A DNA stretch of 64,000 nt, taken from positions 15,947,569 to 16,011,568 of the forward strand of contig OY829545.1 in the NCBI GenBank assembly GCA_963691705.1, read 5' to 3'. Positions 36,445-48,083 of the stretch are shown here, one piece after another. Both the position numbers and the translations under genes were made by a program. The stretch is from Viola odorata. Taxonomy: Eukaryota > Streptophyta > Magnoliopsida > Malpighiales > Violaceae. Positions within the stretch are counted from its first letter, which is position 1. Each line of letters starts with the position of its first letter. Under the pieces are notes generated by a model. That model was not told where the DNA came from, ran no database searches, and worked only from the letters and a program-made list of their open reading frames with translations.

Positions 36445-38108
36445 TCATGCAGTTGCTGCTCCATCTTCACCATCTTTTGCAGCGGTGGTCGGCTTCTCTG
36501 GGTTTAAGACGCGCCCAGACATTGGATCAACTGGACGTGTGTCACGAGGTCCACCTTTTCGACCCATCGCCACCATTGGTGGTGGAGGTAGTACTCCAGC
36601 TCTGAAAAGAATGCGTTGGACAGGCTCTGAGGGCTGAGCACCGACCGATAACCAATACCTGTGGAAATATAATGGAAATGGATAACTAAATATTTATGCA
36701 ACAGTGTGATATTGTGCCTCAAATAGCTGGTGAGCTCAAATAACAATTACTATATGCCAACTGAAAATGGTGCATCAGTTTTCTACTGTAATTTCACGCA
36801 AATAAAAAAAGCAATTCAAATTTACTACCTTCTCATGAAATGACCAAAACTACAGTTTAAAAAAAATGACATCACCAAACTGCAACAAATCAAGATTCTA
36901 AGTTAAGATCCCAAGATTAATGATAATGCCAACCTGCATAACCTAGTTACATTGAATCGCATCCACCATAAACCCATAATACCAAGTTAGAAACATATTG
37001 GTAAATAGTTGGATTAGAGCTACCAAAATCATGTCGCAAGCTTAAGTCCAAACCATAATGAGAGAATATATTAAAGAAAAAGAATGACAAATTCCTCTAA
37101 TTCTAAAAACCATTCTTACCCTAATTACAACCAAAGATTGTGCACCCCTTTAGTCAAGGTGGCCAAATATAGGCAACAGGATTGCAACATAACTCATGGA
37201 GGTGAACTCCAAAACTATCATAAGAATGAACATTGTGAGCGGAAAATTCATGAACACAAACTGATGAGGTGACATGGCTAAAGGCTTATGGAGGCTTTGC
37301 CTCAAATCCAACCTACAGTATGGTGTCCGTAGTCCTTGTTATCATATTATCCCTTGCATCCATTCATCAACGCATCTAATTTCCACCTATGGTTGTAGCT
37401 TTACCAACACTCCCCCGAGTCCCAGCCTCGTTTCACAAGTCTAATTCCGGCTTCTTACTTCTTTCCCACTACTGTCAATCTCACTCAAAACTCAAATCCA
37501 AAGAGATTTTATTTTCCCTTTAATTTTCAGCAAAGAGACTAACAGTGGTGAACTACATGCTACACATAATGCAATGGAATGACCGTCCTAGACCTTCAAA
37601 GTCAATCCGTCAATCATAAATTCCTCAGTCTATCACAAAGTTCAAATATCTAGCTGAAAAAACTATGCAACATATTCATTTCACTACCCTAAACCCATTT
37701 ACAGGTCATCTCTCATGCATTGCAACCAGAAAAATCAATAAATATCTCAAAACAAGCAATAAAAGCAGCATTTGCGATATAAAAACAAGAAATAAATAGA
37801 TGTCTTACTTCACTCGCTCAAAATTGAGACCCATCCGTTTCCCCCCATCTTGACCTGCAAAAGAACAAACATTCCCGACACCAAATTAGTGACTTGCAAG
37901 TTAATATGCTATGGTCCTCAAATTATATCGAGTACAAAATAGAAATGGTGTGCGCGCATGGAAGAGAAAGATAACCTGGTAAGGGATTGAAGTAGCCCAG
38001 AACTTCAAGGTGCTTCCCATCTCTTGGGGATCTGCTATTAGCAGCCATCACCCTGTAAAATGGCTTGTTCTTGCATCCGAATCTCGACAATCGGATCCTC
38101 ACCACCAT
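36445..38108 (-). CDS. RPS16: Organellar 30S ribosomal protein S16
   Basis: Three exons on the minus strand (38108-37976, 37854-37809, 36658-36445) give 393 nt and 130 residues with consistent phase. The start [38 protein letters not shown] and [13 protein letters not shown] are the bS16 core. The extension [20 protein letters not shown] and the lack of a cleavable presequence match the nuclear RPS16 of seed plants. That protein is known to enter mitochondria and, in many species, chloroplasts, where it replaces a lost plastid rps16. It is part of the small ribosomal subunit. The second intron is over 1.1 kb. The start lies 332 bp from the divergent CCCH gene. Confidence 0.94.
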
Positions 38109-38440
38109 GATTCTTCTGCTCTAATTTGAACAAAGTAACTGAAGAAGGAAGGAAAAAGGATAACCACCAACCACTAGGGTTCTGGGTTTTTCGCCCGAGT
38201 CTTATTTTCCCGGTTTTAACTTCCTTCACCAAGTTACAAAACTACCCCTAAATCATACTATAATTACAAAACTACCCCTACGCTTACTGTTTTCCCTTCT
38301 CGTGTGCTTTTTCTCCTGCTCAGCGAGCGGGCAGAGTTGTGGCGTTCACCGCCTTCCACCGCCATGACTGACTAGTTCTACTACTTATATATTATTTTTA
38401 TGAAGCTGAGGTAGTAGTAATTCGACGCCGTTTGTCTCCA
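38109..38440. promoter_or_regulatory. Divergent promoter between RPS16 and CCCH gene
   Basis: Only 332 bp separate the two start codons on opposite strands, so the promoters must overlap. The segment holds AACCCTAG on the RPS16 strand (about 38172-38179, telo-box-like, in its probable leader) and two copies of TTACAAAACTACCCCTA spaced about 30 bp apart (near 38234 and 38264). A TATATATTATTTTTAT stretch at 38385-38400 could be the TATA region of the plus-strand gene. Confidence 0.6.
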
Positions 38441-41400
38441 ATGGGGAAGGTGCTAGTTGAGGATCCAAAATCCTGTGTAGAAGAAGCTCCTTTCGTCTTT
38501 CCTCCTCATCGGAGAAGGCTTCTCCAGAGCGAAACTTATCGGACCTTACTTCGTATCATATCGCACTGCTATAACCAGCCGCAGCAGCTAACCCCAGGTA
38601 TAACTGTTTTTTTTTGGGTTTTGTTTGTTAGGTGCTGTTTGCTGAACTAGTTTGCAATCGCTTTTGTTTCCAGAATGACGTCTTACTCTGTGTTCTGTGT
38701 AGTTATTAAGCTAATTTGATGGTTTGTGTTTTCATGTGTTTATTATAGATGATAATGGCGGCAATGAACTGAGACATGATTCCGAGAAAAGTGGTGAGGA
38801 GAAGGATGTTGGTGTGGAGGCCGGAGAGGATAGTAAGACTCGAGAGAAAATTGATGCGATTGAGAACTTGTTGAATTTAGAGGAAGATGAGGATGTGGGG
38901 AAAGAAATGGAGCTGATGGGTGATGATGGTGGGGACGGAAGTGGGAGGATAGAGAAGGGTGTTGGCTGGATGCAGCAGTTGTTGGTTGAGGAGCTGGAGG
39001 ATGTGATGAAAGGGAATGAGGAGAGTGGTCGTAATGGAAATTGTAAAGTTGGCAGCAAAACATTGGAGGTGAGTGAGAGTGTAAGAGGTGGTGCTGTTGA
39101 GATTTTGAATAACCAAAGAGAAAGTCGTGATGGTCAACAAATGGATACGGAGAAGTCCAGGGAGGTGATTCATGGACAAGTAGATGAGAAAATCTGTCAG
39201 GAAAATGTGTTTGGAAGCTTTGATGCATCGGTAGATAAAAGAATGGAGAGTGAAGTTTCAAAGTTGAATGATGACGGTGCAAATGAAGGTTTTTCCTTGA
39301 CTGTTGATGAAGTGGGGGAGAATCTTGACATGATGCAGAAAGAGAAAGAGTTGGAGAAATCAGTTCGTGTTGATGGCGTAATGGATTCTCCTAGTTGTAT
39401 GGTTGAAGAGGGAGAAATTTGTGGCGGGTTAGAGATGGATGAATTGTTAGCTGATATGGTTTCTGAGAATGCTGAAGTGCCTGAGGAGAAGAAGGATAAT
39501 GCTTCTGAGGCTGTTGCCGTTAAAGACAAGCTCCCTGTTAATCGAAAAAATGATGTAAATATAAGGGTAAATGCAGTTGATGTTGCTAGCGATGTCAAAG
39601 CTGTTGTAGCCAGTGAAATTGCTAGAAGTGAGGTTTTGTGCAAACGCAAAGTTGTTACTTATGAAGATCCTTTTTTAACAGAAGGGCCCATCTACCATAA
39701 GAAACAAAAGGTTGGCCATGGAGCCAAGGAACAAAGGGAAGGTAGTGGAGCCGAGCGAAAAAAGAAGGCTATTGTTGCCAAGGACAGTGTTGTTTGTTCA
39801 GCCGGAAACCAAGGAACTGCATCTGAACAAAAGGTATATTTTCCCTAGACTTTCTTTTGCACTCAATTGTCACTCATTTTGTTTATTTTAATTTTATCAT
39901 GAGCATGAGTTTAGTAGTGGTTCCAAGTCTTGCACTGTCAGCACCTAATCTCGCCAAATTGAGGTGTGCCCCAGGAATATCCAATCTTCATTCAGATACA
40001 TATTGTTCTTATTTCAGTTTTAATTAACTGTGCACATTTCCCTTATTTTTTATCTTGAACTTGATTGATTGATAACCCACTGGAAGCTGAGTCTGGTGCT
40101 GAGCTGCTCTGTAGTCTTTTATCTCTCCCTGTATGTGCAATTTCGCACGTGCATACCTTCTTCACTTGCCACTATTATATAGGATGTTATGAGTTCTTTT
40201 CTTTTTTTCCTTCTCTCCATATTTTAACTCATGGTCGGATATTTGTGATCTGCAACAGGATCATGGTCCATGCAATAAGAAAAAACGTGGAGGGAAAGCA
40301 CAGAAAAAGGTTTTACATTTGTCCTTTATGTTTTTATCTGGTGTTTGAATGGGTTCTTCGTCTGAGTACCAAATAAACTTTCTTTATTAATAAAGTCTGA
40401 ATTCTTCCTCCCAAAAAGTAACAACTTAGCTTAGTTTGTGCAATTCTTTTCAAAGTGTTACTTGGTAATATTTTGAAGCGGATACAATATAAACAATTTA
40501 TTCATTTGATCTGTTGCTGCAGCAAAAAGAACGAAAGAAAAGAGCAGAAAAGAACCGAGAGCTGGGTGTCAAAAGGCTCAAGTTACGTCCTGTGGTGCAA
40601 ACAAAACCAGTATCTTATTGCCGTCATTACCTTAATGGAAGATGCCATGAGGTAATTATGTTCTCCCTTTGCTTAAAATACGTATTTCTTGCTGGCATTG
40701 ATCTCTGAAAGGCTTCTGAGTCACATGGTTGAAGGCATTAACATTAATAAAAAAAATTGAACTGCAACTTGTTTCTGTGGGTTATTCTTTCATCTGTTTT
40801 AAAATGTCTATCTTGTGAGATGTTCTCTGAATTGTAAATGTTATGCCTGTTACCCGATCCCCTCTCCCTCTTTGGAAGTGGTTTGAGTATTCTCAGGGAC
40901 ACTCCTTCCTCATTCTCCCAGGGATATCATCTCTGGGTTGAGGCCTCATTTTAAGCTGGAATGATCACGTGTTTCACAAAATTCTGAATTATTTGAGGAA
41001 AGAATCTAAACCATTCCTCTTGCAGTTTTTTTTTACTTCTCCTGTTCTACAGAGGAATCATATTATGGACACAGCAGGAAAATGAAGTCTTTACTTTCCC
41101 CTTCTTTCTTGTGCTCTACTCAAGCATGTGAAATGTCTTTTGCCATCCTGATTTCCTTACCCTGTCCTACCAAACAGAGCTTTAGGTTGAGCCTCTGATG
41201 AGGGACTGGAAGTATTATACTTTAGACTGGCATTCTGTTTTGGTGATTTATAATGGACTTTCTTCAGTTGTATATTGGTTATTTAAGTACTTGCTGCTAA
41301 CATCCCTTTTTCTTTCCTCAGGGTGAAAATTGCAAATTTTCACATGATACTGTACCTTTGACAAAATCTAAGGTACGCTTATTTGGTATTATTTTCTTAT

Positions 41401-42736
41401 TTTGTAATCCCAGTGGCTGCATATTACCCATGACTATTAGTATCTAACTTTCTTTGGTCATGCTTTCTTGTCTGCAGCCATGTGTCCACTTTGCTCGTCA
41501 TTCATGTATGAAAGGGGATGACTGCCCATTTGATCATCAGCTCTCCAAATATCCCTGCACTAATTTTAAAAACGGTTCTTGCGGCAGAGGTGCAGCTTGT
41601 ATGTTTTCACATAAGGTACCTTCTTGTCCTTAAAAATGCTTGTTCTTTTTTTGTATTGCACCATGGTTCATAATCACACTAAATATTTTGCAATATGGTT
41701 TCCAGTAAATTTTTTGAAGTTTCCATTAAATTTTTGGTGTTAGTATGAATTTCGACTCTCTCTCTAGGTGCCACTCAAGGAAGATTCTTCATCTACTTCA
41801 AATGTATCCACTCCTGACCCAAAGCCTCCATCCTTGCAAGGGACCTCAAATTCTAAGAATCAATTTACCAGAACTTTCCACCAGGCTGCTAAACCTTTAT
41901 CTCAACCTACTGGCATTAGGCCTTGTAAAATTACAGAACCAAAAATGCCTGCAAGTGAACTAACTCCACCTGTACAGGTGCCCAAAGGTATTAGGTTTCT
42001 CTCTGGTGGAAAATCACCAGCAATGGTTGGATCCAGCCATTTTAAACCAGACACCTCATCTTCTCAGAGTGATGGGAGTGGCAAAAATGGGAATCCAATA
42101 CATCAAAGTGCATCTGGTACAGTTCAAACATCGAATGAAAATGCAAAGAAATCATCCCCAGCTGTGCCACCAAAGGGAATGAATTTCCTCTCCTTTGGCA
42201 GATCTCCGCTGCAATATTCCTCGTCTTTAAATGGAGGTGATGGTGCTAAATTGTCTTTATCAAGCAATCTTAGTATTAAACAAGCTAGTTCATTTCCAAA
42301 TACAAATGATCATACCCATCTTGGCAAAGACACTACCCAAACTGTGTCGGTCAAGACTCCTGGATCGAATGAGGTGGTGCAGAAAAATCAACTTACAGTG
42401 GCAGCCCTGAAAGCAAATCCTTTCTCGTTTGGAGACGGTTCAGCAGGTAGTGCTAGAGGAAATACACAGGCTACCTTGCCTTTCAGTTTGAGCAGAGGCA
42501 TCAATGGAGCTGTTGAAGCAATTAAATCTGCATCCAATGGGCTCCAGAACGATAGTGCCGTCCAGAGGGTTCGATCAACTTTTCTACTTGGTTCAGGTCA
42601 ATCTTTAGGTTCCTCAGCACGCGGGTGGTTAAAAAGCACCCCAAGCTCAGCTCAGAAGGCTCTAGAGTCAACACTAGCATTTGCTGCAAAGATTGAACCT
42701 GAAATTAAGATGAATAGGTCAACCATTGATTCTTAG
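38441..42736 (+). CDS. CCCH zinc-finger protein with three fingers (EMB1789/C3H65-like)
   Basis: Seven exons (38441-38597, 38749-39833, 40259-40309, 40523-40651, 41322-41372, 41478-41615, 41768-42736) give 2580 nt and 859 residues, all in phase. Residues ~50-415 are strongly acidic and low-complexity. A basic stretch (KKKRGGKAQKK, KERKKRAEKNRE) precedes three C-x7-C-x5-C-x3-H fingers: YCRHYLNGRCHEGENCKFSH, PCVHFARHSCMKGDDCPFDH and PCTNFKNGSCGRGAACMFSH. The Ser-rich C-terminus repeats PKGIRFLSGGKSP / PKGMNFLSFGRSP. CCCH fingers usually bind RNA. The closest family I recall is Arabidopsis C3H65/EMB1789, needed for embryo development, but an alignment would be needed for orthology. Confidence 0.9.
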
Positions 42737-44578
42737 TATGTAAAGCGAAGGGAAATGAGGCTAGTATGTAAAGCGAAGCAGTAAGTAGACATTGTTACTA
42801 ACTGCAATGGTGATGGTGAGAACCTAACTCGGTTGGAGTTAGAAAGTGTACCACAAACCACACTCCGATGCATCTGACAGCCAAAATCTAGAAAGAGTGA
42901 AGGTTATTCAGAGACCATTGATTGGCAATTCATGCCATTCTTCATTTTCAGGGACTACTCAACCAGGTACGGATAGCACATCAACTTAATATAAGCGCGT
43001 AAATGCATTTCACGATTATTCAGCAGCATGGATTGACAAAGAGGCTGATTCTTGGAACAATTCATATGTTGCAGGTGGATGTTTCTTGGACTTGCTAATT
43101 AAGTACAAACGTACTGGTAGATATTCATCAGGTTCCTTCGGCGTGGTGCATTTCTGGAAACAGTTTGTATGGTATGGTATGTACAGTGGTAAATACAAAA
43201 TGCAGCATCTTTTCGGCAAAAGAGAAGTACATCAGCTGCTCAACATGATAAGTTTTGAATAACCAATAAAATTGCTTATTGCATGTTCTTATCAACTCAA
43301 CCGCCTGTAGTCAATAGGTAATGCTGTATTTGTGTGCAAGAAACTCATAACTCATTTGTCTCCATTCCTGGAACCAAACTTACACCGGCTCATGCCATAT
43401 CGCTAAAGTATTGGGCTGAATTGAATCACATATCCAGGCTTCCTAAGGTGTTATCTTCCTTTCGAGCGAGAGCATTAATGTTGGATACAATTCTGACCGA
43501 GGTGTGGCTGATTACTGTACGTAAGATTCACACTTCACACGTATACTCACTTCATTATTGCGGAGACCCATTTTGTCAGATTTTAGTGGTGGACTATATC
43601 GTGAGTTTGAATAGCCACGGTTGATTTAGATTAAGCTATGTTTGAATTTTCAGCAAGAGCGTGAATTCAAATTTATTCCAAACCGATGATTAAGCTGTGC
43701 TTGAATGTTCTTTTTTTGGTGCGATTTTGAATTTTCTTTCTTTACCACCTTTGCATCTTTCTTTTTGCTTTTCCATTTTGTTTTTTATTTTTTATTTTTT
43801 ATAATAATAACTGAATATTTTATTAATAATATAAAGATTAATGTCAATAAGCTTCTAGATCATTGGTTGTTTGAGAGTAAGACCTAAGTTCACCCGTCAA
43901 AATATATTATATATAAAGATTAACTCGCAGGCGTGTAGTAGATGAAGTTTAGGTCATCATGCCACCTTCTGTTAATCATGTCTAATGCCCAAGCCCTATA
44001 ATTGCTCTCCATTCTGATTTTTTTGCCTCAGTTGCACCATACATGAATTAAAAAGTGAAAGCAGAAATTTCAAATATCCACTTGTCTCAATCATTAAAAA
44101 AAGAAAAAAAATGCAGATTTTGAACAGTACCTTCACATTGCTTGACCCAACTGCACTCGAGTAGCTCACTTTCAATTTGAAAAATAGCCTCCTCCATATT
44201 TAAAAGCTTGGTATAAACTCCTTTTTCTGTGACCCAGCATAGTAGTTTCTGTATTTTTTTTAAAAAAAATTAATCTCGTTCAAATATCGTCGATTAAGAA
44301 ATAGATAGTTGTTCCATTTTCTATGTTATTGAACTTTCTAGTATTTGTTTGTTTTGAAATTGTTTAATAAGTAATAAGCCTAACATAGTACATAGCAAAC
44401 ATTAGCTCTACCCATGACATACAGATAGCGAGTTAACATCTCAAAAGGAAAGCAAGTCACCATCTCCCCATAGTTGTCGTCACAAATTTATGTTTTCTCC
44501 CACCACCTAAATCACATAGCATTTCGAGATCCCCCACACCAAACAAAAACTTGAACCATTTTTGTCCATAACCCAAGA
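42737..44578. other. Spacer between CCCH and SurE-like genes
   Basis: The first several hundred bases are probably CCCH 3' UTR (ACATAATATAAGCG.., AATAAA-like signal ACCAATAAAAT at about 43262). The remainder is AT-rich with no coding exon. The leader of the SurE-like gene probably starts after about 44480. Confidence 0.5.
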
Positions 44579-46663
44579 ATGACAACTTCAGTGAAGAACA
44601 GCTTCTTGCCTCCTTCTCTCATCTCCAATCTGCAGCAAGTCCTCATCACCAGAAAAGACACTTTACCAGAAACCAACTCCAACCATGATCATCATATTCT
44701 TGATACCAAAATACATCTTTCTTGTCCTGCAAGCAACCTTGAGAGAAATGGGGAACAAGATTCTGAAAAACCAATCATTCTGGTCACAAATGGAGAAGGA
44801 ATAGAATCCCCTGGTATCACTTTCCTTGTCCAAGCTCTTGTTTCAGATGGTGGATTCAGTGTCCATGTTTGCGCTCCGCAATGGTAGGCTTTCCTTCCTC
44901 CCTAGTCTCTACCTCTCTTTTTCACTCATCAATTAACAGTTCTGTTTGGTATAATTACTTTATTGGTGAAGGGACAGATCCGTTTCCAGTCATTCGGTGA
45001 CAATTAAGGAGACAGTTTCTGCCTGTTCTGTTGAGATTAATGGTGCTACTGCCTTTGAGATTTCTGGTATTGCCACTGTTTTTCTTTTTTCTTGATATAG
45101 GAATTCATATTCTTCTGGTTTTTGCTCATTCTTTTTCATCTTTTGGTGGTCAGGTACTCCTGCAGATTGTGTTTCTTTAGGTTTATCTGGGGCATTGTTT
45201 TCTTGGTCTAAGCCTGTTTTGGTATTACACTTTATAAAGTTTGTTCCTTTTTAAGCTCATTAGCTTATAAATTGCTCATTTCTTTCCTCTCTTTTTTGGC
45301 TTCCTCTGCTCTTCTAATGCAGGTGATTAGTGGAATAAGCAAGGGATCAAAATGTGGTCACAACATGTAAGTAATCTGTTGTCACCAACAAGAAGTGTTG
45401 TTTGTTTTGTCTGAACCAGAAAATTTTGATGTGACAAGTGATTCAACTGCTCCTGCTTTGATGTTAGCTATTCTACTTGATTGCGAAACTTAACTAATGC
45501 GGCCACATGGTTCGATAGGTTCTACTCAGGTTCTTTTGCTGCAGCTAGAGAGGCATTAATTTGCGGTGTACCTTTTCTCTGCATATCCTTAAACTGGTAC
45601 TTGCTACTTCTTCATTTTCATTCAAAAATAATATCTTCTTCTTTCTTTCTCCAATTAGCCTTTTCCCTTCTCTCTATTTCTTCTCCAGGAGGAATGGTGT
45701 TAGTTCTGAAAATGATCTGAAAGATGCAGCCACTGTTTGCTTGCCATTAGTGTATGCTGCTGTAAGAGATATCCAGAAGGGAGCTTTTCCTACAAATTGC
45801 TTACTCAATGTCCAAATTCCCTCTAGTCCCATAGCAAACAAGGTTTGGTTTCCTCAAATCATTCCATTTAAACAAAAAATGAACAAAAGAAACCAATCCA
45901 TTTTTTACTGATTTAACTGAAAGTACTTTCTTATCGCTACGGACTGTGCTTAATAGGGATTTAAAGTGACAAAACAAAGCTTGTGGAGATCCTGTTTGAG
46001 CTGGAAAGCAGTGTCAACAAGTAAACATTCTTCTGCTCCCAATTTCCTGTCTAACCACCAAAGCCTTGGCATTAACCTTGCACAACTCGGCCGGGATGCC
46101 TCTGCTGCTGTAATAATTCTTATGATTCTTGCAATGCTTAAGAAAAATCAAGTATTTTGGTTCAATTTTCATGGTGCAATAGCTGAATAGCTGGTCCTTT
46201 TTGCCTTTTCTCAGGGAGCAGCGCGCCGCATGAACTTGCATAGGAAGAGTATAGAGATTGAATCTGTTGGGATTGCTGGAAAAGTTAGTGTCCCACAAAC
46301 TGGGAAGAAACATTTTCGATTAGAGGTACATAATTAAACAAGTAGAATGGAGCTCTAGTGCGTTCAGTACAGTACTTAAGAAGAGTTGAATTATGCAGTT
46401 CATGGCGAAGGAGCAGGGAAATGCAGAAGAAGATGTAGATTTTAGAGCACTTGAAGATGGATTTGTGAGTTGGATATCTTTCTGGAAATTTTCTTGCACA
46501 ACATTTCTTTTTCAGGCATCAAGAATTTTCCTCATTGGTTATTTAGTTTGGTTATTTTTTGGAATTGCAGGTTGCAATTACCGCATTTTGCTTAACTGAT
46601 GAACCTGAGATACAAGTGTTGGTGTCAAACTGGATTTCTAGTTCCCTTGTAAGCAAACCTTAA
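44579..46663 (+). CDS. SurE-like (survival protein E/acid phosphatase fold) protein
   Basis: Ten exons (44579-44883, 44972-45066, 45154-45221, 45323-45366, 45519-45596, 45689-45842, 45957-46109, 46215-46325, 46399-46464, 46571-46663) give 1167 nt and 388 residues, all in phase. Family signatures are ILVTNGEGIESPG (residues ~67-80), VCAPQWDRSVSSHSVT, SGISKGSKCGHNMFYSGS and AAREALICGVPFLCISLNW. SurE enzymes are metal-dependent nucleotide phosphatases. The usual metal-binding pair in the first motif is N-D-D-G; here it reads N-G-E-G (44789-44800), while the later N of GHN and the S of SVSSHS are kept. Activity may be altered or lost. About 65 N-terminal residues precede the domain and could be a targeting or linker region. 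Confidence 0.88.
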
Positions 46664-47090
46664 TTAAATCAATCAATTAACATTTTTTAGTGTTTTGAAC
46701 TAAAAATGCCCAGACCACCAAAAATGTATGGAGTGAATGTTTTACTGTGCTTGTTAATGTACATTTTGTAGGTTTTCTTTTCCCTATTTTTATGAAAGGT
46801 GGTTGGTTGGATTTTACAAAATAATTATTTAGTGAGAGCTCTTTACTTTTTAAAGAGCCAACTTATTATTCGGAGTTAGCAATTATCATTGATCTACAAG
46901 CCAAGAGAATTTGAAAGCCCAACCCAAAAAAGTCTGCCAGACAGTTGGGCCTGAGACCTATTTTGGGCTTTTGGAGCCCATCCCTAGTAGCCCTTCTTTT
47001 TGGCGGTCAAGTGTACTTTTCCAATTTTCCTTGATTTACTCAGGTGACACCTCACCGGTTACCGTACACTTATATGGTTCAGGTAGTTGA

Positions 47091-47190
47091 CACGTGCGGT
47101 GCATGCGTCTGTATTGGCCGATTGACCGAGTGACCTCCTAACCTCATCCCTTCAAATTACCCACGTGCTGACCAAATATAAACCCACGTG
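47091..47190 (+). promoter_or_regulatory. Cluster of G-box/ABRE and RY elements
   Basis: CACGTG occurs at 47091-47096, 47162-47167 and 47185-47190, each within an ACGTGC-type ABRE context. TGCATG (RY core, bound by B3 factors such as ABI3) is at 47100-47105. The cluster lies about 900 bp upstream of the HSF start and 430 bp beyond the SurE-like gene. Function is inferred from motif content only. Confidence 0.5.
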
Positions 47191-48020
47191 CGAATCCAAC
47201 GGCTCAGAATGGAAAAAGCCAGATGAGTCAGAACCTTTCACTTACCGCAAAGGTATAGCTTATCCCTTTTCCTTGTTTACCTGACAAAACGACATGCATG
47301 TCGGTAGTTTAAGGCAAACACTGTTCTAAATGCGCGACCGCGCATTCGACAGTGATTCTCACACCTGCCAAGGCGCGTGGGGAAGATGGACAATCTATGG
47401 TATTCACAGGGAGATCCAATGGTGATGATTTAGGCGCGTCGATCATTGGAAAAAGGGAAAACATGAAAAAATATAAAATACCACCTCTTACAAAAAGATA
47501 TTTATAAAATAGCAAATGGGTCCTACAAGAAAAAAAGTTAGCAATCCTCCCTTGACATCTGGCTGGTTAATACAGCTGCTACGTACATTGCTAATTGCAC
47601 CAAAATTTTAATTACTTGCTTACTAGGTCGAAGGTGCTAATTTGATTTTATTAGCTTAATATTCGGGTTTATCCGTAACATGAAACTCACAACTCATTCA
47701 AAAATACTGTATATGATAGAAGCAGAAAAGTATATGTTTCCACTGAAAACAATTTTAACCAAAAAAGAAGTACAACCAACCGAACAACCTTTACCTCAAT
47801 AAGGGTGTGGAGTGAAAAATTAGAAAGTGTGGGGACTAACAACGAAGTTAAGCAAATACTATTAAAATGGATTTTGCAAAGATGAGACATAAATGGAAAA
47901 GGAAAGGTTTCAAACTAAAACACAACAACGTGGCAGCATTCCTATTTTGGCTCCTGTCGTGTCACGCACATTACACAGTCATACACCGCTTCATCTCCCC
48001 TTTTTCTCATTTCTCTCTCT

Positions 48021-48027
48021 TATAAAA
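48021..48027 (+). promoter_or_regulatory. TATA box of the HSF gene
   Basis: TATAAAA follows a CT-rich stretch and precedes the HSF start codon (48084) by 57 bp, which implies a short leader of about 25-30 nt. Confidence 0.65.
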
Positions 48028-48083
48028 CGCACAAACCAGAGAAGCTTAGTCTCTTCACTGCAACATTAACACAAACACCAAAG

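Larger units (their letters stand above)
46664..48083. other. Spacer / HSF upstream region
   Basis: No exon is seen. A G+C-richer island at about 47000-47450 contains three CACGTG boxes and an RY core. From 47500 the DNA is AT-rich up to the HSF core promoter. Confidence 0.5.

Noticed and set aside
38743..39282. 179-codon antisense frame rich in His/Ser/Pro
   Set aside because: It is the reverse strand of the acidic CCCH exon (GAG/GAT codons read as CTC/ATC); no independent signals.
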